This document shows positions 23,175 through 36,473 of a DNA stretch of 64,000 nt, piece after piece. Source of the stretch: Steromphala cineraria (lineage: Eukaryota > Mollusca > Gastropoda > Trochida > Trochidae); the NCBI GenBank assembly GCA_916613615.1, contig OU744721.1, forward strand, positions 82,341,060 to 82,405,059. The letters run 5' to 3'. The first letter of the stretch is position 1. Each line of letters opens with the position of its first letter. The notes beneath the pieces were generated by a model. It saw nothing but the letters and a program-made list of their open reading frames with translations, was not told where the DNA came from and made no database searches. The position numbers and the translations under genes are program-made.

Positions 23175-23747
23175 ATGGCCGATACTGCTGCTCCCGCACC
23201 CGTGAAGACCCCCAAAAAGAAGACTGTCTCCAAACCCAAGAAGGTGGCATCCCATCCAACCTACCTCGAGATGGTACAGAAAGCTGTTGCCGCATTGAAG
23301 GAGAGGGGCGGCTCTTCACGTCAGGCTCTTCTCAAGTACATCATGAGCAACTACAAAGTTGGTGAAAACTCAACTGCTATCAACGCCCGTCTCAAGACTG
23401 CCCTGAGAAATGGAGTGAAGAACGGCGCCTTGAAACAGTCTAAGGGAACTGGTGCTGCTGGCTCCTTCCGCTTGGGTGAGGTGAAGAAAGCTGACAAACC
23501 AAAGAAAGCTAAGGCCGCTGCTAAGCCAAAGAAAGCAGCAAAGTCACCTAAGAAAGTGAAGAAGCCCACCGCCGCCAAGAAACCCAAGACTGCTGCCAAG
23601 AAAGCTGCCAAGTCTCCAAAGAAGGTGAAGGCTGCCGCCAAGCCCAAGAAGGTGAAAACCCCAAAGAAAGCAAAGACTGCTGCCGCCAAGCCCAAGAAGG
23701 TGAAAACCCCAAAGAAGAAGGCCGCCGCCAAGCCAAAGAAGGCATAA
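23175..23747 (+). CDS. H1: Linker histone H1 (H1-7)
   Basis: Protein identical to H1-2; A-type codons. Stem-loop at 23783-23798. Confidence 0.97.
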   Translation: MADTAAPAPVKTPKKKTVSKPKKVASHPTYLEMVQKAVAALKERGGSSRQALLKYIMSNYKVGENSTAINARLKTALRNGVKNGALKQSKGTGAAGSFRLGEVKKADKPKKAKAAAKPKKAAKSPKKVKKPTAAKKPKTAAKKAAKSPKKVKAAAKPKKVKTPKKAKTAAAKPKKVKTPKKKAAAKPKKA

Positions 23748-24850
23748 GTTGCTGGACATCTCCCACACTTTTGTGGTTAAAAGGCCCTTTTCAGGGCCAT
23801 ACAAATATCAAAAAAGAAATTTTTTACAATGCACGATTTCAGTCCGTTTGAGGGAAGATAATAGAGCAAACAAAATAAAGATATCAAGATCATCATCCCC
23901 TCAACCCACCCCACCCCAGCTCAAACCCCTTACCCCTCAGTCTCACGTCATTCTCCTTAGCTTAAGCCCACTCCCCCGTCTACTCACCATCCCCTCCCTT
24001 CTCATCAATCAACGGATCCTGCTAGAATAATTTGGTCACTTTGAAAATCACAAAATACATGATTCAGTCCATGTGTAATTATTTTGATTGAAAATATGAA
24101 TTATTCACATTCTTGCATACGGTCACCTAAGCAATCAATCTCTCCCGAAACCCCTTCTTTTATAATCTACTTCACAGAAAACACTAAACATTCTAAGTAG
24201 ATGTTCAATATGATAATATTTTCAAAACACCAATTAAATCAATAAACCCCGTCATTAGATAAGTAAACACCTTTAAATACACTGTATTGATTGTAGGTAG
24301 AAATTATATGATATCCGATTCCTTGTCACTAACGATGTGTTTTCACTCAACAATTAGCATGTTCCCGACTGCCATCAAGGCTTGAGGAGTTACTTGCCCT
24401 TATCAAAGCACAGCTATAACCAACTCGTCAGAGGGGGAGATGTGTTCATGTAATCATATATTTGAACTATTCGACTTTTGAGTAGAGTGAACATGTTACA
24501 GATGATAGATTATGTAAGTGAAGAGTTTGTTCACTAGACAAAGAAAATAATTGACCATTAATAATGCCTACATTTTGATGAGATAGTTTGTTATGACAAT
24601 AAATGAAAAGCTGTTAACTGATTTAAGTATGGGAACATCGAGTGAGGTGAAGTGAGAAAAGGAGAATAATTCTGATGGCAGTTTGTGAGTTGAGATGACA
24701 TAGAGGGATTTTTGGGGAGAGATTCTTTGTGAATGTGTTGGTGTTATTTTGAAATTAGATGCGTTTGATGATATACAAATGTGTGAAATAAAAGTTTGGA
24801 CTGAATGTTACAAGAACAATGCAATGAAGAAATAGGAGAGGAAAAAGTGA

Positions 24851-24970
24851 ATGCCTACAGCACCCGGTGTTCCCAGGCGGTCACCCATCCAAGTACTATC
24901 CGGGCCCGACGTTGCTTAACTTCGGTGATCGGACGAGAACCGGTGTTTTCAACGTGGTATGGCCGTAGGC
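24851..24970 (-). rRNA. 5S: 5S ribosomal RNA (5S-7)
   Basis: Full-length, matching the reference, with an A-type upstream flank (GAGAAGGGG). Confidence 0.97.
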
Positions 24971-26357
24971 AGAGGAGAAGGGGAAAGTTAGGCTACATAT
25001 AGCTGTGCCTGTGACACGCGATCGCTACAACCATTGTTTATAGTTTTCAACGGCATTTTCATTCCCCGCTCATTTGATAAGGCAAGGACTTCTCCAGCAA
25101 ATTTGAAAATATTCATTCTTTTTAAAACCATAGCCTTATATCACGACTAGACGGTGAATACCGTGAGATGACGCCTGTGGGAAATAGATCCACTCGGCAG
25201 CGCTGTGTATGAGCCACGTGAGGACAGATTCAACAACACAAAACAAATGTGCAGGTCGCTCCCCGTGATTTTAATTTTTCCATATTTTCTTTACCTTTCA
25301 CGTTCGTCATATTGTATGTCCCCTGAGTATAATTCAAACCTGATGTTCGGGGAGTATATTTTATATACAGGTTACCCCCACCATGGGAGACACCGGTAGA
25401 TACGACCTCGTGCTTACAGTGTGAGACTGGGAGGGGGTATAGGCCTATAGATGCTTGGGCGTGTTATTTCTTTATCGTTTTGAAATAAATAAAATACGCC
25501 ACTCAGTAAACAATCTAATGACACACATATTTTTTTACATTTCCACTCGGAAAACACACAAATAACAAAGCTCAGAATGTTATGTGTCCAGTGTATACCC
25601 AGGCCCGAATCTCACCGATCCTAGTGTAGACAGACAGAGAGCATCAGCGTTTTTTCTTTCTCTCCAAACACGGGCCATGAGTTACAAATTAAACTTTTTT
25701 ATTAACATAAAGCAAAAACACTAAACAGGAGTTACTTTAACTCGGGTGTGTAGTATTATCGATGTGATTAGGACGTTAAACTGCTCAAGAAATATACATG
25801 CATGTAGAGGCCCGAGTCTGTAATGGCGACTGCCGAGTGAGACGTGTTTCATTGTCTGTGTTTGAAGAGTTATAAACGTCATAATATCCACAAAATTACC
25901 CATCTTAGCACATTATTTTATGCATTAATGTTTTGGCGACAATTTGCAAGGATTTTATAAGTTGAAAATTGATGCGCGTTGTTGTAGATGGCATTTGAAA
26001 CTTAAGAATGGTGATTTCATAAATGAGTGGTCTCGTCTGTTTTAATCACACAATATTTATTTTCTTTCAAAGGTCATATTATCTGGTATGGATGTGTAGG
26101 TAAATGATTTTTCTATCAATCACAATAGACATATTGCTTGTAAAGCGTCGCTAAAGAGCGCAAAGCAACTTTTAAGTACATTAGAAAACACACACAAATG
26201 CACACTCTCATATCTGACTGGAGAGGGGTAGGTGGCTTTCTTCGACGTCCGCACTCAGGCCTCTAAGCAGCGCACGGCTGACCAGCGGTCATTCGCTCGC
26301 TGTAGCTCACACTCGCAAGTTGACTCCCGCTGTCTCCTGACTCTACACAAGACGACC

Positions 26358-26930
26358 ATGGCCGATACTGCTGCTCCCGCACCCGTGAAGACCCCCAAGA
26401 AGAAGACTGTCTCCAAACCCAAGAAGGTGGCATCCCATCCAACCTACCTCGAGATGGTACAGAAAGCTGTTGCCGCATTGAAGGAGAGGGGCGGCTCTTC
26501 ACGTCAGGCTCTTCTCAAGTACATCATGAGCAACTACAAAGTTGGTGAAAACTCAACTGCTATCAACGCCCGTCTCAAGACTGCCCTGAGAAATGGAGTG
26601 AAGAACGGCGCCTTGAAACAGTCTAAGGGAACTGGTGCTGCTGGCTCCTTCCGCTTGGGTGAGGTGAAGAAAGCTGACAAACCAAAGAAAGCTAAGGCCG
26701 CTGCTAAGCCAAAGAAAGCAGCAAAGTCACCTAAGAAAGTGAAGAAGCCCACCGCCGCCAAGAAACCCAAGACTGCTGCCAAGAAAGCTGCCAAGTCTCC
26801 AAAGAAGGTGAAGGCTGCCGCCAAGCCCAAGAAGGTGAAAACCCCAAAGAAAGCAAAGACTGCTGCCGCCAAGCCCAAGAAGGTGAAAACCCCAAAGAAG
26901 AAGGCCGCCGCCAAGCCAAAGAAGGCTTAA
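26358..26930 (+). CDS. H1: Linker histone H1 (H1-8)
   Basis: Protein identical to H1-2, with the B-type silent AAG at codon 15 and GCT as last codon. Stem-loop at 26966-26981. Confidence 0.97.
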   Translation: MADTAAPAPVKTPKKKTVSKPKKVASHPTYLEMVQKAVAALKERGGSSRQALLKYIMSNYKVGENSTAINARLKTALRNGVKNGALKQSKGTGAAGSFRLGEVKKADKPKKAKAAAKPKKAAKSPKKVKKPTAAKKPKTAAKKAAKSPKKVKAAAKPKKVKTPKKAKTAAAKPKKVKTPKKKAAAKPKKA

Positions 26931-28032
26931 GTTGCTGGACATCTCCCACACTTTTGTGGTTAAAAGGCCCTTTTCAGGGCCATACAAATATCAAAAAAGA
27001 AAATTTTTACAATGCACGATTTCAGTCCGTTTGAGGGAAGATAATAGAGCAAACAAATAAAGATATAAAGATCATCATCCCCTCAACCCACCCCACCCCA
27101 GCTCAAACCCCTTACCCCTCAGTCTCACGTCATTCTCCTTAGCTTAAGCCTACTCCCCCGTCTTCTCACCATCCCCTCCCTTCTCATCAATCAACGGATC
27201 CTGCTAGAAAAATTTGGTCACTTTGAAAATCACAAAATACATGATTCAGTCCATGTGTAATTATTTTGATTGAAAATATGAATTATTCACATTCTTGCAT
27301 ACGGTCACCTAAGCAATCAATCTCTCCCGAAACCCCTTCTTTTATAATCTACTTCACAGAAAACACTAAACATTCTAACTAGATGTTCAATATGATAATA
27401 TTTTCAAAACACCAAATAAATCAATAAACCCCGTCATTAGATAAGTAAAGACTTTTAAATACACTGTATTGATTGTAGGTAGAAATTATATGATATCCGA
27501 TTCCTTGTCACTAACGATGTGTTTTCACTCAACAATTAGCATGTTCCCGACTGCCATCAAGGCTTGAGGAGTTACTTGCCCTTATCAAAGCACAGCTATT
27601 ACCAACTCGTCAGAGGGGGAGATGTGTTCATGTAATCATATATTTGAACTTTTCGACTTTTGAGTAGAGTGAACATGTTACAGATGATAGATTATGTAAG
27701 TGAAGAGTTTGTTCACTAGACAAAGAAAATAATTGACCATTAATAATGCCTACATTTTGATGAGATAGTTTGTTATGACAATATATGAAAAGCTGTTAAC
27801 TGATTTAAGTATGGGAACATCGAGTGAGGTGAAGTGAGAAAAGGAGAATAATTCTGATGGCAGTTTGTGAGTTGAGATGACATAGAGGGATTTTTGAGGA
27901 GAGATTCTTTGTGAATGTGTTGGTGTTATTTTGAAATTAGATGTGTTTGATGATATACAAATGTGTGAAATAAAAGTTTGGACTGAATGTTACAAGAACA
28001 ATGCAATGAAGAAATAGGAGAGGAAAAAGTGA

Positions 28033-28152
28033 ATGGCTACAGCACCCGGTGTTCCCAGGCGGTCACCCATCCAAGTACTATCCGGGCCCGACGTTGCTTA
28101 ACTTCGGTGATCGGACGAGAACCGGTGTTTTCAACGTGGTATGGCCGTAGGC
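28033..28152 (-). rRNA. 5S: 5S ribosomal RNA (5S-8), helix I variant
   Basis: Full-length, but the 3' end reads GTAGCC instead of GTAGGC (G117 to C), which puts C opposite C2 and breaks the second base pair of helix I. Promoter boxes and T5 terminator are intact. The flank upstream of the gene has lost 6 bp (GCCTGT) at about 28188. Confidence 0.92.
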
Positions 28153-29534
28153 AGAGGAGAGGGGGAAAGTTAGGCTACATATAGCTGTGACACGCGATCG
28201 CTACAACCATTGTTTATAGTTTTCTACGGCATTTTCATTCCCCGCCTCATTTGATAAGGCAAGGACTTCTCCAGCAAATTTGAAAATATTCATTCTTTTT
28301 AAAACCATAGCCTTATATCACGACTAGACGGTGAATACCGTGAGATGACGCCTGTGGGAAATAGATCCACTCGGCAGCGCTGTGTATGAGCCACGTGAGG
28401 ACAGATTCAACAACACAAAACAAATGTGCAGGTCGCTCCCCGTGATTTTAATTTTTCCATATTTTCTTTACCTTTCACGTTCGTCATATTGTATGTCCCC
28501 TGAGTATAATTCAAACCTGATGTTCGGGGAGTATATTTTATATACAGGTTACCCCCACCATGGGAGACACCGGTAGATACGACCTCGTGCTTACAGTGTG
28601 AGACTGGGAGGGGGTATAGGCCTATAGATGCTTGGGCGTGTTATTTCTTTATCGTTTTGAAATAAATAAAATACGCCACTCAGTAAACAATCTAATGACA
28701 CACATATTTTTTTACATTTCCACTCGGAAAACACACAAATAACAAAGCTCAGAATGTTATGTGTCCAGTGTATACCCAGGCCCGAATCTCACCGATCCTA
28801 GTGTAGACAGACAGAGAGCATCAGCGTTTTTTCTTTCTCTCCAAACACGGGCCATGAGTTACAAATTAAACTTTTTTATTAACATAAAGCAAAAACACTA
28901 AACAGGAGTTACTTTAACTCGGGTGTGTAGTATTATCGATGTGATTAGGACGTTAAACTGCTCAAGAAATATACATGCATGTAGAGGCCCGAGTCTGTAA
29001 TGGCGACTGCCGAGTGAGACGTGTTTCATTGTCTGTGTTTGAAGAGTTATAAACGTCATAATATCCACAAAATTACCCATCTTAGCACATTATTTTATGC
29101 ATTAATGTTTTGGCGACAATTTGCAAGGATTTTATAAGTTGAAAATTGATGCGCGTTGTTGTAGATGGCATTTGAAACTTAAGAATGGTGATTTCATAAG
29201 TGAGTGGTCTCGTCTGTTTTAATCACACAATATTTATTTTCTTTCAAAGGTCATATTATCTGGTATGGATGTGTAGGTAAATGATTTTTCTATCAATCAC
29301 AATAGACATATTGCTTGTAAAGCGTCGCTAAAGAGCGCAAAGCAACTTTTAAGTACATTAGAAAACACACACAAATGCACACTCTCATATCTGACTGGAG
29401 AGGGGTAGGTGGCTTTCTTCGACGTCCGCACTCAGGCCTCTAAGCAGCGCACGGCTGACCAGCGGTCATTCGCTCGCTGTAGCTCACACTCGCAAGTTGA
29501 CTCCCGCTGTCTCCTGACTCTACACAAGACGACC

Positions 29535-30107
29535 ATGGCCGATACTGCTGCTCCCGCACCCGTGAAGACCCCCAAGAAGAAGACTGTCTCCAAACCCAAG
29601 AAGGTGGCATCCCATCCAACCTACCTCGAGATGGTACAGAAAGCTGTTGCCGCATTGAAGGAGAGGGGCGGCTCTTCACGTCAGGCTCTTCTCAAGTACA
29701 TCATGAGCAACTACAAAGTTGGTGAAAACTCAACTGCTATCAACGCCCGTCTCAAGACTGCCCTGAGAAATGGAGTGAAGAACGGCGCCTTGAAACAGTC
29801 TAAGGGAACTGGTGCTGCTGGCTCCTTCCGCTTGGGTGAGGTGAAGAAAGCTGACAAACCAAAGAAAGCTAAGGCCGCTGCTAAGCCAAAGAAAGCAGCA
29901 AAGTCACCTAAGAAAGTGAAGAAGCCCACCGCCGCCAAGAAACCCAAGACTGCTGCCAAGAAAGCTGCCAAGTCTCCAAAGAAGGTGAAGGCTGCCGCCA
30001 AGCCCAAGAAGGTGAAAACCCCAAAGAAAGCAAAGACTGCTGCCGCCAAGCCCAAGAAGGTGAAAACCCCAAAGAAGAAGGCCGCCGCCAAGCCAAAGAA
30101 GGCTTAA
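29535..30107 (+). CDS. H1: Linker histone H1 (H1-9)
   Basis: Protein identical to H1-2 with B-type silent bases. Its stem-loop (30143-30158) is damaged; see that entry. Confidence 0.97.
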   Translation: MADTAAPAPVKTPKKKTVSKPKKVASHPTYLEMVQKAVAALKERGGSSRQALLKYIMSNYKVGENSTAINARLKTALRNGVKNGALKQSKGTGAAGSFRLGEVKKADKPKKAKAAAKPKKAAKSPKKVKKPTAAKKPKTAAKKAAKSPKKVKAAAKPKKVKTPKKAKTAAAKPKKVKTPKKKAAAKPKKA

Positions 30108-30142
30108 GTTGCTGGACATCTCCCACACTTTTGTTGTTAAAA

Positions 30143-30158
30143 GGCCCTTTTCAAGGCC
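30143..30158 (+). terminator. Mutated histone stem-loop of H1-9
   Basis: Reads GGCCCT-TTTC-AAGGCC. G30154 has become A, turning the second pair from the loop from C-G to C-A. TTGTGG before it also reads TTGTTG. The invariant loop is intact. Weaker SLBP binding is expected; AATAAA downstream remains. Confidence 0.85.
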
Positions 30159-31209
30159 ATACAAATATCAAAAAAGAAAATTTTTACAATGCACGATTTC
30201 AGTCCGTTTGAGGGAAGATAATAGAGCAAACAAATAAAGATATAAAGATCATCATCCCCTCAACCCACCCCACCCCAGCTCAAACCCCTTACCCCTCAGT
30301 CTCACGTCATTCTCCTTAGCTTAAGCCTACTCCCCCGTCTTCTCACCATCCCCTCCCTTCTCATCAATCAACGGATCCTGCTAGAAAAATTTGGTCACTT
30401 TGAAAATCACAAAATACATGATTCAGTCCATGTGTAATTATTTTGATTGAAAATATGAATTATTCACATTCTTGCATACGGTCACCTAAGCAATCAATCT
30501 CTCCCGAAACCCCTTCTTTTATAATCTACTTCACAGAAAACACTAAACATTCTAACTAGATGTTCAATATGATAATATTTTCAAAACACCAAATAAATCA
30601 ATAAACCCCGTCATTAGATAAGTAAAGACTTTTAAATACACTGTATTGATTGTAGGTAGAAATTATATGATATCCGATTCCTTGTCACTAACGATGTGTT
30701 TTCACTCAACAATTAGCATGTTCCCGACTGCCATCAAGGCTTGAGGAGTTACTTGCCCTTATCAAAGCACAGCTATTACCAACTCGTCAGAGGGGGAGAT
30801 GTGTTCATGTAATCATATATTTGAACTTTTCGACTTTTGAGTAGAGTGAACATGTTACAGATGATAGATTATGTAAGTGAAGAGTTTGTTCACTAGACAA
30901 AGAAAATAATTGACCATTAATAATGCCTACATTTTGATGAGATAGTTTGTTATGACAATATATGAAAAGCTGTTAACTGATTTAAGTATGGGAACATCGA
31001 GTGAGGTGAAGTGAGAAAAGGAGAATAATTCTGATGGCAGTTTGTGAGTTGAGATGACATAGAGGGATTTTTGAGGAGAGATTCTTTGTGAATGTGTTGG
31101 TGTTATTTTGAAATTAGATGTGTTTGATGATATACAAATGTGTGAAATAAAAGTTTGGACTGAATGTTACAAGAACAATGCAATGAAGAAATAGGAGAGG
31201 AAAAAGTGA

Positions 31210-31329
31210 ATGCCTACAGCACCCGGTGTTCCCAGGCGGTCACCCATCCAAGTACTATCCGGGCCCGACGTTGCTTAACTTCGGTGATCGGACGAGAACC
31301 GGTGTTTTCAACGTGGTATGGCCGTAGGC
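31210..31329 (-). rRNA. 5S: 5S ribosomal RNA (5S-9)
   Basis: Full-length, matching the reference. Unlike its B-type neighbours, its upstream flank is A type (31338-31430). Confidence 0.97.
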
Positions 31330-32716
31330 AGAGGAGAAGGGGAAAGTTAGGCTACATATAGCTGTGCCTGTGACACGCGATCGCTACAACCATTGTTTAT
31401 AGTTTTCAACGGCATTTTCATTCCCCGCTCATTTGATAAGGCAAGGACTTCTCCAGCAAATTTGAAAATATTCATTCTTTTTAAAACCATAGCCTTATAT
31501 CACGACTAGACGGTGAATACCGTGAGATGACGCCTGTGGGAAATAGATCCACTCGGCAGCGCTGTGTATGAGCCACGTGAGGACAGATTCAACAACACAA
31601 AACAAATGTGCAGGTCGCTCCCCGTGATTTTAATTTTTCCATATTTTCTTTACCTTTCACGTTCGTCATATTGTATGTCCCCTGAGTATAATTCAAACCT
31701 GATGTTCGGGGAGTATATTTTATATACAGGTTACCCCCACCATGGGAGACACCGGTAGATACGACCTCGTGCTTACAGTGTGAGACTGGGAGGGGGTATA
31801 GGCCTATAGATGCTTGGGCGTGTTATTTCTTTATCGTTTTGAAATAAATAAAATACGCCACTCAGTAAACAATCTAATGACACACATATTTTTTTACATT
31901 TCCACTCGGAAAACACACAAATAACAAAGCTCAGAATGTTATGTGTCCAGTGTATACCCAGGCCCGAATCTCACCGATCCTAGTGTAGACAGACAGAGAG
32001 CATCAGCGTTTTTTCTTTCTCTCCAAACACGGGCCATGAGTTACAAATTAAACTTTTTTATTAACATAAAGCAAAAACACTAAACAGGAGTTACTTTAAC
32101 TCGGGTGTGTAGTATTATCGATGTGATTAGGACGTTAAACTGCTCAAGAAATATACATGCATGTAGAGGCCCGAGTCTGTAATGGCGACTGCCGAGTGAG
32201 ACGTGTTTCATTGTCTGTGTTTGAAGAGTTATAAACGTCATAATATCCACAAAATTACCCATCTTAGCACATTATTTTATGCATTAATGTTTTGGCGACA
32301 ATTTGCAAGGATTTTATAAGTTGAAAATTGATGCGCGTTGTTGTAGATGGCATTTGAAACTTAAGAATGGTGATTTCATAAATGAGTGGTCTCGTCTGTT
32401 TTAATCACACAATATTTATTTTCTTTCAAAGGTCATATTATCTGGTATGGATGTGTAGGTAAATGATTTTTCTATCAATCACAATAGACATATTGCTTGT
32501 AAAGCGTCGCTAAAGAGCGCAAAGCAACTTTTAAGTACATTAGAAAACACACACAAATGCACACTCTCATATCTGACTGGAGAGGGGTAGGTGGCTTTCT
32601 TCGACGTCCGCACTCAGGCCTCTAAGCAGCGCACGGCTGACCAGCGGTCATTCGCTCGCTGTAGCTCACACTCGCAAGTTGACTCCCGCTGTCTCCTGAC
32701 TCTACACAAGACGACC

Positions 32717-33289
32717 ATGGCCGATACTGCTGCTCCCGCACCCGTGAAGACCCCCAAGAAGAAGACTGTCTCCAAACCCAAGAAGGTGGCATCCCATCCA
32801 ACCTACCTCGAGATGGTACAGAAAGCTGTTGCCGCATTGAAGGAGAGGGGCGGCTCTTCACGTCAGGCTCTTCTCAAGTACATCATGAGCAACTACAAAG
32901 TTGGTGAAAACTCAACTGCTATCAACGCCCGTCTCAAGACTGCCCTGAGAAATGGAGTGAAGAACGGCGCCTTGAAACAGTCTAAGGGAACTGGTGCTGC
33001 TGGCTCCTTCCGCTTGGGTGAGGTGAAGAAAGCTGACAAACCAAAGAAAGCTAAGGCCGCTGCTAAGCCAAAGAAAGCAGCAAAGTCACCTAAGAAAGTG
33101 AAGAAGCCCACCGCCGCCAAGAAACCCAAGACTGCTGCCAAGAAAGCTGCCAAGTCTCCAAAGAAGGTGAAGGCTGCCGCCAAGCCCAAGAAGGTGAAAA
33201 CCCCAAAGAAAGCAAAGACTGCTGCCGCCAAGCCCAAGAAGGTGAAAACCCCAAAGAAGAAGGCCGCCGCCAAGCCAAAGAAGGCTTAA
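32717..33289 (+). CDS. H1: Linker histone H1 (H1-10)
   Basis: Protein identical to H1-2; B-type silent bases. Stem-loop at 33325-33340. Confidence 0.97.
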   Translation: MADTAAPAPVKTPKKKTVSKPKKVASHPTYLEMVQKAVAALKERGGSSRQALLKYIMSNYKVGENSTAINARLKTALRNGVKNGALKQSKGTGAAGSFRLGEVKKADKPKKAKAAAKPKKAAKSPKKVKKPTAAKKPKTAAKKAAKSPKKVKAAAKPKKVKTPKKAKTAAAKPKKVKTPKKKAAAKPKKA

Positions 33290-34392
33290 GTTGCTGGACA
33301 TCTCCCACACTTTTGTGGTTAAAAGGCCCTTTTCAGGGCCATACAAATATCAAAAAAGAAAATTTTTACAATGCACGATTTCAGTCCGTTTGAGGGAAGA
33401 TAATAGAGCAAACAAATAAAGATATAAAGATCATCATCCCCTCAACCCACCCCACCCCAGCTCAAACCCCCTTACCCCTCAGTCTCACGTCATTCTCCTT
33501 AGCTTAAGCCTACTCCCCCGTCTTCTCACCATCCCCTCCCTTCTCATCAATCAACGGATCCTGCTAGAAAAATTTGGTCACTTTGAAAATCACAAAATAC
33601 ATGATTCAGTCCATGTGTAATTATTTTGATTGAAAATATGAATTATTCACATTCTTGCATACGGTCACCTAAGCAATCAATCTCTCCCGAAACCCCTTCT
33701 TTTATAATCTACTTCACAGAAAACACTAAACATTCTAACTAGATGTTCAATATGATAATATTTTCAAAACACCAAATAAATCAATAAACCCCGTCATTAG
33801 ATAAGTAAAGACTTTTAAATACACTGTATTGAATGTAGGTAGAAATTATATGATATCCGATTCCTTGTCACTAACGATGTGTTTTCACTCAACAATTAGC
33901 ATGTTCCCGACTGCCATCAAGGCTTGAGGAGTTACTTGCCCTTATCAAAGCACAGCTATTACCAACTCGTCAGAGGGGGAGATGTGTTCATGTAATCATA
34001 TATTTGAACTTTTCGACTTTTGAGTAGAGTGAACATGTTACAGATGATAGATTATGTAAGTGAAGAGTTTGTTCACTAGACAAAGAAAATAATTGACCAT
34101 TAATAATGCCTACATTTTGATGAGATAGTTTGTTATGACAATATATGAAAAGCTGTTAACTGATTTAAGTATGGGAACATCGAGTGAGGTGAAGTGAGAA
34201 AAGGAGAATAATTCTGATGGCAGTTTGTGAGTTGAGATGACATAGAGGGATTTTTGAGGAGAGATTCTTTGTGAATGTGTTGGTGTTATTTTGAAATTAG
34301 ATGTGTTTGATGATATACAAATGTGTGAAATAAAAGTTTGGACTGAATGTTACAAGAACAATGCAATGAAGAAATAGGAGAGGAAAAAGTGA

Positions 34393-34512
34393 ATGCCTAC
34401 AGCACCCGGTGTTCCCAGGCGGTCACCCATCCAAGTACTATCCGGGCCCGACGTTGCTTAACTTCGGTGATCGGACGAGAACCGGTGTTTTCAACGTGGT
34501 ATGGCCGTAGGC
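34393..34512 (-). rRNA. 5S: 5S ribosomal RNA (5S-10)
   Basis: Full-length, matching the reference; B-type upstream flank (GAGAGGGGG). Confidence 0.97.
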
Positions 34513-35900
34513 AGAGGAGAGGGGGAAAGTTAGGCTACATATAGCTGTGCCTGTGACACGCGATCGCTACAACCATTGTTTATAGTTTTCTACGGCATTT
34601 TCATTCCCCGCCTCATTTGATAAGGCAAGGACTTCTCCAGCAAATTTGAAAATATTCATTCTTTTTAAAACCATAGCCTTATATCACGACTAGACGGTGA
34701 ATACCGTGAGATGACGCCTGTGGGAAATAGATCCACTCGGCAGCGCTGTGTATGAGCCACGTGAGGACAGATTCAACAACACAAAACAAATGTGCAGGTC
34801 GCTCCCCGTGATTTTAATTTTTCCATATTTTCTTTACCTTTCACGTTCGTCATATTGTATGTCCCCTGAGTATAATTCAAACCTGATGTTCGGGGAGTAT
34901 ATTTTATGTACAGGTTACCCCCACCATGGGAGACACCGGTAGATACGACCTCGTGCTTACAGTGTGAGACTGGGAGGGGGTATAGGCCTATAGATGCTTG
35001 GGCGTGTTATTTCTTTATCGTTTTGAAATAAATAAAATACGCCACTCAGTAAACAATCTAATGACACACATATTTTTTTACATTTCCACTCGGAAAACAC
35101 ACAAATAACAAAGCTCAGAATGTTATGTGTCCAGTGTATACCCAGGCCCGAATCTCACCGATCCTAGTGTAGACAGACAGAGAGCATCAGCGTTTTTTCT
35201 TTCTCTCCAAACACGGGCCATGAGTTACAAATTAAACTTTTTTATTAACATAAAGCAAAAACACTAAACAGGAGTTACTTTAACTCGGGTGTGTAGTATT
35301 ATCGATGTGATTAGGACGTTAAACTGCTCAAGAAATATACATGCATGTAGAGGCCCGAGTCTGTAATGGCGACTGCCGAGTGAGACGTGTTTCATTGTCT
35401 GTGTTTGAAGAGTTATAAACGTCATAATATCCACAAAATTACCCATCTTAGCACATTATTTTATGCATTAATGTTTTGGCGACAATTTGCAAGGATTTTA
35501 TAAGTTGAAAATTGATGCGCGTTGTTGTAGATGGCATTTGAAACTTAAGAATGGTGATTTCATAAGTGAGTGGTCTCGTCTGTTTTAATCACACAATATT
35601 TATTTTCTTTCAAAGGTCATATTATCTGGTATGGATGTGTAGGTAAATGATTTTTCTATCAATCACAATAGACATATTGCTTGTAAAGCGTCGCTAAAGA
35701 GCGCAAAGCAACTTTTAAGTACATTAGAAAACACACACAAATGCACACTCTCATATCTGACTGGAGAGGGGTAGGTGGCTTTCTTCGACGTCCGCACTCA
35801 GGCCTCTAAGCAGCGCACGGCTGACCAGCGGTCATTCGCTCGCTGTAGCTCACACTCGCAAGTTGACTCCCGCTGTCTCCTGACTCTACACAAGACGACC

Positions 35901-36473
35901 ATGGCCGATACTGCTGCTCCCGCACCCGTGAAGACCCCCAAGAAGAAGACTGTCTCCAAACCCAAGAAGGTGGCATCCCATCCAACCTACCTCGAGATGG
36001 TACAGAAAGCTGTTGCCGCATTGAAGGAGAGGGGCGGCTCTTCACGTCAGGCTCTTCTCAAGTACATCATGAGCAACTACAAAGTTGGTGAAAACTCAAC
36101 TGCTATCAACGCCCGTCTCAAGACTGCCCTGAGAAATGGAGTGAAGAACGGCGCCTTGAAACAGTCTAAGGGAACTGGTGCTGCTGGCTCCTTCCGCTTG
36201 GGTGAGGTGAAGAAAGCTGACAAACCAAAGAAAGCTAAGGCCGCTGCTAAGCCAAAGAAAGCAGCAAAGTCACCTAAGAAAGTGAAGAAGCCCACCGCCG
36301 CCAAGAAACCCAAGACTGCTGCCAAGAAAGCTGCCAAGTCTCCAAAGAAGGTGAAGGCTGCCGCCAAGCCCAAGAAGGTGAAAACCCCAAAGAAAGCAAA
36401 GACTGCTGCCGCCAAGCCCAAGAAGGTGAAAACCCCAAAGAAGAAGGCCGCCGCCAAGCCAAAGAAGGCTTAA
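35901..36473 (+). CDS. H1: Linker histone H1 (H1-11)
   Basis: Protein identical to H1-2. Stem-loop at 36509-36524. Confidence 0.97.
   Translation: MADTAAPAPVKTPKKKTVSKPKKVASHPTYLEMVQKAVAALKERGGSSRQALLKYIMSNYKVGENSTAINARLKTALRNGVKNGALKQSKGTGAAGSFRLGEVKKADKPKKAKAAAKPKKAAKSPKKVKKPTAAKKPKTAAKKAAKSPKKVKAAAKPKKVKTPKKAKTAAAKPKKVKTPKKKAAAKPKKA

Larger units (their letters stand above)
21788..24970. repeat. Unit 7 (subtype A)
   Basis: 3,183 bp; last complete unit before the A-to-B switch. Both spacers as in the reference except GTTATGCTGC, shared with unit 6. Confidence 0.92.
1..25070. repeat. Subtype A block, left
   Basis: Units here share one set of diagnostic bases: ACGTTCGCCAT and CCCATCATGG in the divergent spacer, ATGCTCGGACG, TATCCATCAC upstream of H1, CCCCAAAAAG at codons 13-15 of H1, CACCAATTAAATC, GTAAACACC and GCTAGAATAATT in the convergent spacer. 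Units 0 and 1 form a subgroup, with CATTTTAAG where later A units have CATTCTAAG. Unit 6 carries a short subtype-B tract. Confidence 0.85.
24971..28152. repeat. Unit 8 (A-to-B recombinant unit)
   Basis: The 5' 100 bp is A type (TTTTCAACGG, CCCCGCTC), and from 25307 it is B type. The divergent spacer has CATAAATGAG near H1, shared with unit 10 but not unit 9. Confidence 0.88.
28153..31329. repeat. Unit 9 (subtype B)
   Basis: 3,177 bp, short because of a 6-bp deletion (GCTGTGACAC for GCTGTGCCTGTGACAC) 40 bp upstream of 5S-8, offset by one extra C in CCCCGCCTC. The divergent spacer has CATAAGTGAG. Confidence 0.9.
31330..34512. repeat. Unit 10 (subtype B with an A-type start)
   Basis: 3,183 bp. 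The first 100 bp carries A-type GAGAAGGGG, TTTTCAACGG and CCCCGCTC; B-type bases resume at 31666. The convergent spacer has an extra C (CAAACCCCCTT, about 33470) and ATTGAATGTAGG, both shared with unit 11. Confidence 0.88.
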
